From Chrysochromulina tobinii (taxonomy: Eukaryota; Haptophyta; Prymnesiales; Chrysochromulinaceae), in NCBI GenBank assembly GCA_001275005.1, contig JWZX01003385.1, positions 34,160 to 98,159 of the forward strand: a stretch of DNA of 64,000 bases, read 5' to 3'. This document shows, in pieces, positions 60,275-64,000 of this stretch (position 1 is the first letter of the stretch; each line of letters begins with the position of its first letter). The position numbers and the translations under genes are program-made. The notes beneath the pieces were generated by a model. It did not search any database. It saw only the letters and a list, made by a program, of their open reading frames with translations, and was not told the origin of the DNA.

Positions 60275-61534
60275 TCAACGCAATAACTCTTGACTTCTAG
60301 TACCAGCAGCAAGAGCATCGGAGAAGAGGGGCTCGGTCGCATTCGGAAGCCTATAGGACTTGCGAATCGCCACAGATGGCAATGCAGCAGGCCAATGAGA
60401 CATGCGCCCCAGAAAAGCCAAACCATGCCTCGATGCCCCTTGGCGAAACCACGCATCGACTGACGCGAGGTCGCAACAACCTTTGCGTGTCGGCCAGTGC
60501 GAGCAGCATGGGCTGCCAAATCGGCAGCAAGGATAGCCGTAGAGAGTCACGTTGTCAGCGCTAACAGGGAATAGGTGATGACGGCCCTCAGCCAACAAGA
60601 GCGGTGGGGACGAGCGAATCGATGACGCACGCTCGCGCGGAACAGCGAGGATGTTACGGCAATCCAGTGGTAGCCCGCAAACCTCCTCCACAAGCAACGT
60701 CTCGTAGCTGAGGGTGTCGTCAAGGTATTGCAGGATCGCACGTGCGTCACGCGGTCGTCTGTGTGGATAAATCTCGACGGTGAAGACCGGCCGATCTCGT
60801 AGAATCGCATTCTTTCCGCCCTGGAGAAGCTTGAGCTCGCCACCCTCCACGTCGAAATGAGCGAATGCCAGGTGCTCGTGCTTCCACGCACCCGTTTCAT
60901 TCAGGAGCAAGTCATCAAGCTTGTAGACATGAAACGAACCCGCCTTAATGTCTGCATCTCTGCGTGCAGTGGAAAGTCGCATATCAATATCTTGCAAGCT
61001 AACACCAACTGGGGCAGGTGTATTGGGACCTCTCATTGTCATGTCACGATCTGTATTGCCCAGACCGCCGTGCAGAATGCGCAGGTTGGTCAACGCGGCG
61101 TACTTCTTTTGTATGTGCTGCACGTTTAATAGAGATGGCTCGACGGCATGCACAACTCGATCAGACTGCAAGCTGGCGTACATGCACGAGTCCTGTCCAT
61201 CGTTTGCTCCAGCATCGAGTATGCTCCCTCTCGTGAGCACCCCGGGTTCCCGCAGTATGGCATAGACGATGGCTCTGAAGATTGGTTCTAGGGGATCAAG
61301 CTCACAGATTGTATCTGCCATGCCCTTGGGCTCCATTGCGTACGGCTTTGCCCTGCGATCGGGGAGCACAGCGCATGGCTGATTGTGTGCCGTCATATTG
61401 GAAGCGCCTTCTTCGCAGCTCGAGAAGAGTTCTCTGTGGCGCTTTCCATAAGTGGCTGGCAATAGAAGGATGACCAATCGGATGCACCATGCAGCAGTAC
61501 AGGGTGTTGCACATGCAGTTGATGATGAGGGCAT
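60275..61534 (-). CDS. FkbM-family methyltransferase, probably lumenal
   Basis: The SAM-binding fold is visible: GSILDAGANDGQDSCMYASL (motif I), VVHAVEPSLLNVQHIQKKYA (motif II), LRILHGGLGN, AFAHFDVEGGELKLLQGGKN (motif IV) and RPVFTVEIYPHRR. This is the FkbM type, which O-methylates sugars and other small hydroxyl substrates. A hydrophobic stretch (WCIRLVILLLPATYG) near the N-terminus suggests a signal anchor when translation starts at ATG 61534. Further in-frame sequence continues upstream. The C-terminal part adds a Cys-rich cluster (YGYPCCRFGSPCCSHWPTRK). Divergent from the fusion enzyme by 166 bp. Confidence 0.8.
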   Translation of the reverse strand: MPSSSTACATPCTAAWCIRLVILLLPATYGKRHRELFSSCEEGASNMTAHNQPCAVLPDRRAKPYAMEPKGMADTICELDPLEPIFRAIVYAILREPGVLTRGSILDAGANDGQDSCMYASLQSDRVVHAVEPSLLNVQHIQKKYAALTNLRILHGGLGNTDRDMTMRGPNTPAPVGVSLQDIDMRLSTARRDADIKAGSFHVYKLDDLLLNETGAWKHEHLAFAHFDVEGGELKLLQGGKNAILRDRPVFTVEIYPHRRPRDARAILQYLDDTLSYETLLVEEVCGLPLDCRNILAVPRERASSIRSSPPLLLAEGRHHLFPVSADNVTLYGYPCCRFGSPCCSHWPTRKGCCDLASVDAWFRQGASRHGLAFLGRMSHWPAALPSVAIRKSYRLPNATEPLFSDALAAGTRSQELLR

Positions 61535-61700
61535 CGAGAATGAGACTCGGATACGCCGGCACATCCGCAACCGAATGCCGCCATTTTTCGACAAGTGGGA
61601 GACGCACCGCGCTGTACCGGTAAAAAATGAACCGGTAACCGTACCCGGTAGTCTATTTGCAGGAGGCCCCTCGGGCGTGGAAGCGAACTGTGCACCGTAA

Positions 61701-63617
61701 ATGTGGGTCCTCGTCCACCTCTTGCACTTGCTGACCTCCATCGACACCCAATTTTCGGACTGGGTGAAGGCCAACCATCACGCATATCCAACTCCCGCCG
61801 ATGCCGCCGCGCGCAAGGCCAACTTCGCCGCCAATCTGGCTCGCATCGAGGCGTCCAACGACGCGGTCAATGCCTCTCGTGCCGTCGGCCCGATTGAGGT
61901 TCCTGCACTGAGAGTGATGATTGTCGGTGGCTCGCGTGGAATTGGCTATCAGCTTACAAAACAGTATGCCGAGCGCGGTCATGATGTGCATACTACCTAC
62001 CGAGAGCACGTGCCGCCAAGTCTACAGCAGCTGACGGCCGCCCATGCAAGCGTTCGATTGCACATGCTTGAGGTTACCAACCATACGCAAATCTCGCAGA
62101 TGGTAGCCGACATTGGCGCGCTTGCAATCGATACCCTCATCCATGCCGCTGGAGTGAACCATGGCAACGTATCAGAACAGCTAGCAATCAACGCAGATGC
62201 ACCATTTGATGTGGTCACTGCACTGCTTCCCGCTGTGCTGCGCAGTGTGCCAAGGCGTGTTTGCATCATTACAAGCGACCTGGGAACGCCCAATCAGATG
62301 CGCCGATATGCTCCACCGGGTTCACGCTTGCATGCATATGCGCTGTCAAAGAAGGCAGCTAACGACCGCTTCCGCGCTGAAGAACCTGCATGGCGAAAAC
62401 TCGGTATCACGGCAGTTACCATGCAACCTGGATTCGTACAAACCGACATGAACAATGGAACCGGCAAGATGACTGCGGTGGAGAGCGCCCGCGACATTAT
62501 CGCAGCTCTGAAAGGTCTCACTGCCGATCAGGCGGGCAGCTTTATCCGCCACGACGGAAGGACACTATCATGGGAGACGGGTCTTCCCACGAGGCAACGA
62601 CGTACTTCCAGCGGTGCTGCGATGGCTTCTTCAACCGGCGGTGCTCGCAAGACCCATCCATCTGCTGGGAACGCTCCTGTTCCAGTGAGTCGTCGAACGA
62701 CTGCTGACCCTTGGGTACCTTTGGAGGGCAGATCTATTTCCGAACTCTTTGCGCTCAACCCTGACCCGCTGGGCGCGCTTAGCCGCGGGGAAGTGCCTGC
62801 AGTCATCATAAGAGGTGCCTTGCAGGCAGACGACCGACGTTTCGTGATGCATCGGCTCATGGACCCAAGCACAACTAAAAGGCTCTGGACATGGTCAAAC
62901 AGTTACGCAGATATGGGTGCCAACCTGGCGTGGCACCTCGACAAAGGCAAGGCACCCGTAAAGTACACGAAGACGGTTGCAAAGTATGACAAGATCTACA
63001 AACAGTATGATCTTGAGCGCCCCTTTCAAATCCTTCACAGGACTCTTCGGTCACTTGGAGCGGGTCGCACCGTGGCCACTGGTGTCGATCTCGCGACCAA
63101 TATGAGTTTCGGCCGAGGCATATTTCGGCAATTGATGAACCGGCATACCTTTCCCCTGCACCTTGATAGCCTTCGGGCCCACCGGGTTGGTGCGCGTGCA
63201 TGTGAGGGTTCGGGGCAGCAGGCAAACGCGAAGCGTCACCTACAGCAAGCTCGACGTAACGCCGCGTACGAAGACATTTACCGTTTTGAACAACAGCTCG
63301 CAGCACTAGTGCTTCTGCAGCGCTCAGAGATGCCAGGCGCAGAGTTGTCGGCTTATGATCTGCACTTGGATGAGCTCATGGGAGACTGCACAATCGCTAC
63401 AAGTCCTTCGGGCCACAATGTAGTAATATCGCATGATAACGCCTCTGCTCTTCAAGCACGGTTGAGGTTTTGTCCTTTGAGCATCAACGAGGGCGACTTG
63501 TACTTGATCAATGTGAACCGGCTGCACGTGGTGCACCCTGTCGTGGGGTCGAAGAGTCGCGTCGTCCTAGGATCTTTCGTGGGGTATAGCTCGAGCGAGC
63601 TGAAAGTCTGGTCGTAA
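61701..63617 (+). CDS. Fusion: cathepsin-propeptide (I29)-like segment, short-chain dehydrogenase, 2-oxoglutarate/Fe(II) oxygenase-like domain
   Basis: Three parts in 638 residues. (1) After a short hydrophobic start, FSDWVKANHHAYPTPADAAA and ARKANFAANLARIEASN fit the I29 inhibitor pattern, with D-x3-R-x3-F-x2-N-x3-I-x3-N in ERFNIN spacing. (2) A Rossmann SDR: VGGSRGIGYQLTKQYAERGH (cofactor loop near 75), HAAGVNHG, IITSDLG and YALSKKAANDRF, with Ser, Tyr and Lys of the active site present. (3) A C-terminal region with PLHLDS (H-x-D, near 485) and LHVVHPVVGSKSRVVLG (distal His and Arg, near 610), the metal and 2-oxoglutarate ligands expected of a 2OG oxygenase. Part 3 is the least certain. No cysteine protease follows the I29 part. 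ATG 61701; stop TAA followed by AATAAA. Confidence 0.75.
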   Translation: MWVLVHLLHLLTSIDTQFSDWVKANHHAYPTPADAAARKANFAANLARIEASNDAVNASRAVGPIEVPALRVMIVGGSRGIGYQLTKQYAERGHDVHTTYREHVPPSLQQLTAAHASVRLHMLEVTNHTQISQMVADIGALAIDTLIHAAGVNHGNVSEQLAINADAPFDVVTALLPAVLRSVPRRVCIITSDLGTPNQMRRYAPPGSRLHAYALSKKAANDRFRAEEPAWRKLGITAVTMQPGFVQTDMNNGTGKMTAVESARDIIAALKGLTADQAGSFIRHDGRTLSWETGLPTRQRRTSSGAAMASSTGGARKTHPSAGNAPVPVSRRTTADPWVPLEGRSISELFALNPDPLGALSRGEVPAVIIRGALQADDRRFVMHRLMDPSTTKRLWTWSNSYADMGANLAWHLDKGKAPVKYTKTVAKYDKIYKQYDLERPFQILHRTLRSLGAGRTVATGVDLATNMSFGRGIFRQLMNRHTFPLHLDSLRAHRVGARACEGSGQQANAKRHLQQARRNAAYEDIYRFEQQLAALVLLQRSEMPGAELSAYDLHLDELMGDCTIATSPSGHNVVISHDNASALQARLRFCPLSINEGDLYLINVNRLHVVHPVVGSKSRVVLGSFVGYSSSELKVWS

Positions 63618-64000
63618 TAAACGAGGGTTGCCCACATGGCGTTAACGATGGTTGCCCACATCGGGCGTGGTTGCCCACATGTTACCCACATGACGTCTTG
63701 ACGACGTGTTATATAAGCCCTCCCGCAGGCTCCCCTCCCACGTCCCGGCCGGGGGCGGTTGGCGTTGGACGAGGACTAAGGCACGTGCGCCCAAGCCGCA
63801 AGCGGAAACCTGTGTGGGGCCCCGACGGCCAGCTGGGGGTTACACGGGCGTTCACGGGCGGCGAACCGGCGATCGGTCCGGTCCGGAACGGCCTCGAGAA
63901 CGGCCTACGTACGGTAGGCCCGGGTAGTCTGCGCACTCGGCGGGGTGCTCGTCGCGAGCGCGGGGGCGCGACCGGGGGCTAGGGCGGGCGTCGCGACGGC
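63618..64000. other. 3' flank with GGTTGCCCACAT repeats, then GC-rich sequence to the edge
   Basis: GGTTGCCCACAT occurs three times between 63626 and 63682, with a fourth degenerate copy (GTTACCCACAT). AATAAA overlaps the preceding stop codon. Beyond 63720 the DNA is very GC-rich with no supported gene. Confidence 0.7.

Overview
The window looks like compact, GC-rich nuclear DNA from a flagellated alga with a secondary plastid, most likely a haptophyte. This is inferred from four things. A GcpE/IspG enzyme of the plastid isoprenoid pathway carries a signal-plus-transit leader. Axonemal proteins (IQUB, ARMC3, EF-hand and cyclic-nucleotide-binding proteins) are frequent. Introns are short (about 77-271 nt) with GTGCG- or GTACG-type donors and one GC-AG donor. 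Gene spacing is tight. No rRNA, tRNA, CRISPR or transposase gene was recognised.

I count 31 protein genes. 1-19 kb: an edge-truncated unknown gene, an EF-hand protein, a NEK-like kinase, a membrane-anchored F-box protein, a TPR/J-domain co-chaperone, a sulfotransferase, an unknown protein, eIF2B-alpha, a bestrophin-type channel and a voltage-gated K+-channel-like protein. 19-30 kb: a second EF-hand protein, a giant IQ/alanine-rich gene with two in-frame TAGs, GTP cyclohydrolase I, a small membrane protein and plastid IspG. 31-43 kb: ARMC3-like, a small basic protein, UBC13, a GH43-like enzyme, a glycosyltransferase, a B12D/NDUFA4-like mitochondrial protein and two Tim44-like proteins. 44-64 kb: a TBC-domain protein, a bZIP factor, a large Gly/Ala-rich protein with a dynein-stalk-like end, an RRM protein, IQUB, a double cyclic-nucleotide-binding protein, an FkbM methyltransferase and an I29-SDR-oxygenase fusion.

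Ten neighbouring pairs are head-to-head with only about 130-350 bp between start codons, so shared bidirectional promoters are the normal layout.

The most interesting signal is in the introns. Three are flanked by near-perfect copies of adjacent exon sequence (co-chaperone, sulfotransferase, RRM genes). In the co-chaperone the copied HPD codons and the 3' splice site sit inside a 63-bp tandem repeat, so three in-frame acceptors exist. This looks like recent intron birth by local duplication. Several other introns are stop-free and a multiple of three long, so they read through as coding. Separately, five genes need removal of exactly one base, usually in a G run, to restore a conserved frame. 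That may be assembly over-calling, but it should be tested.
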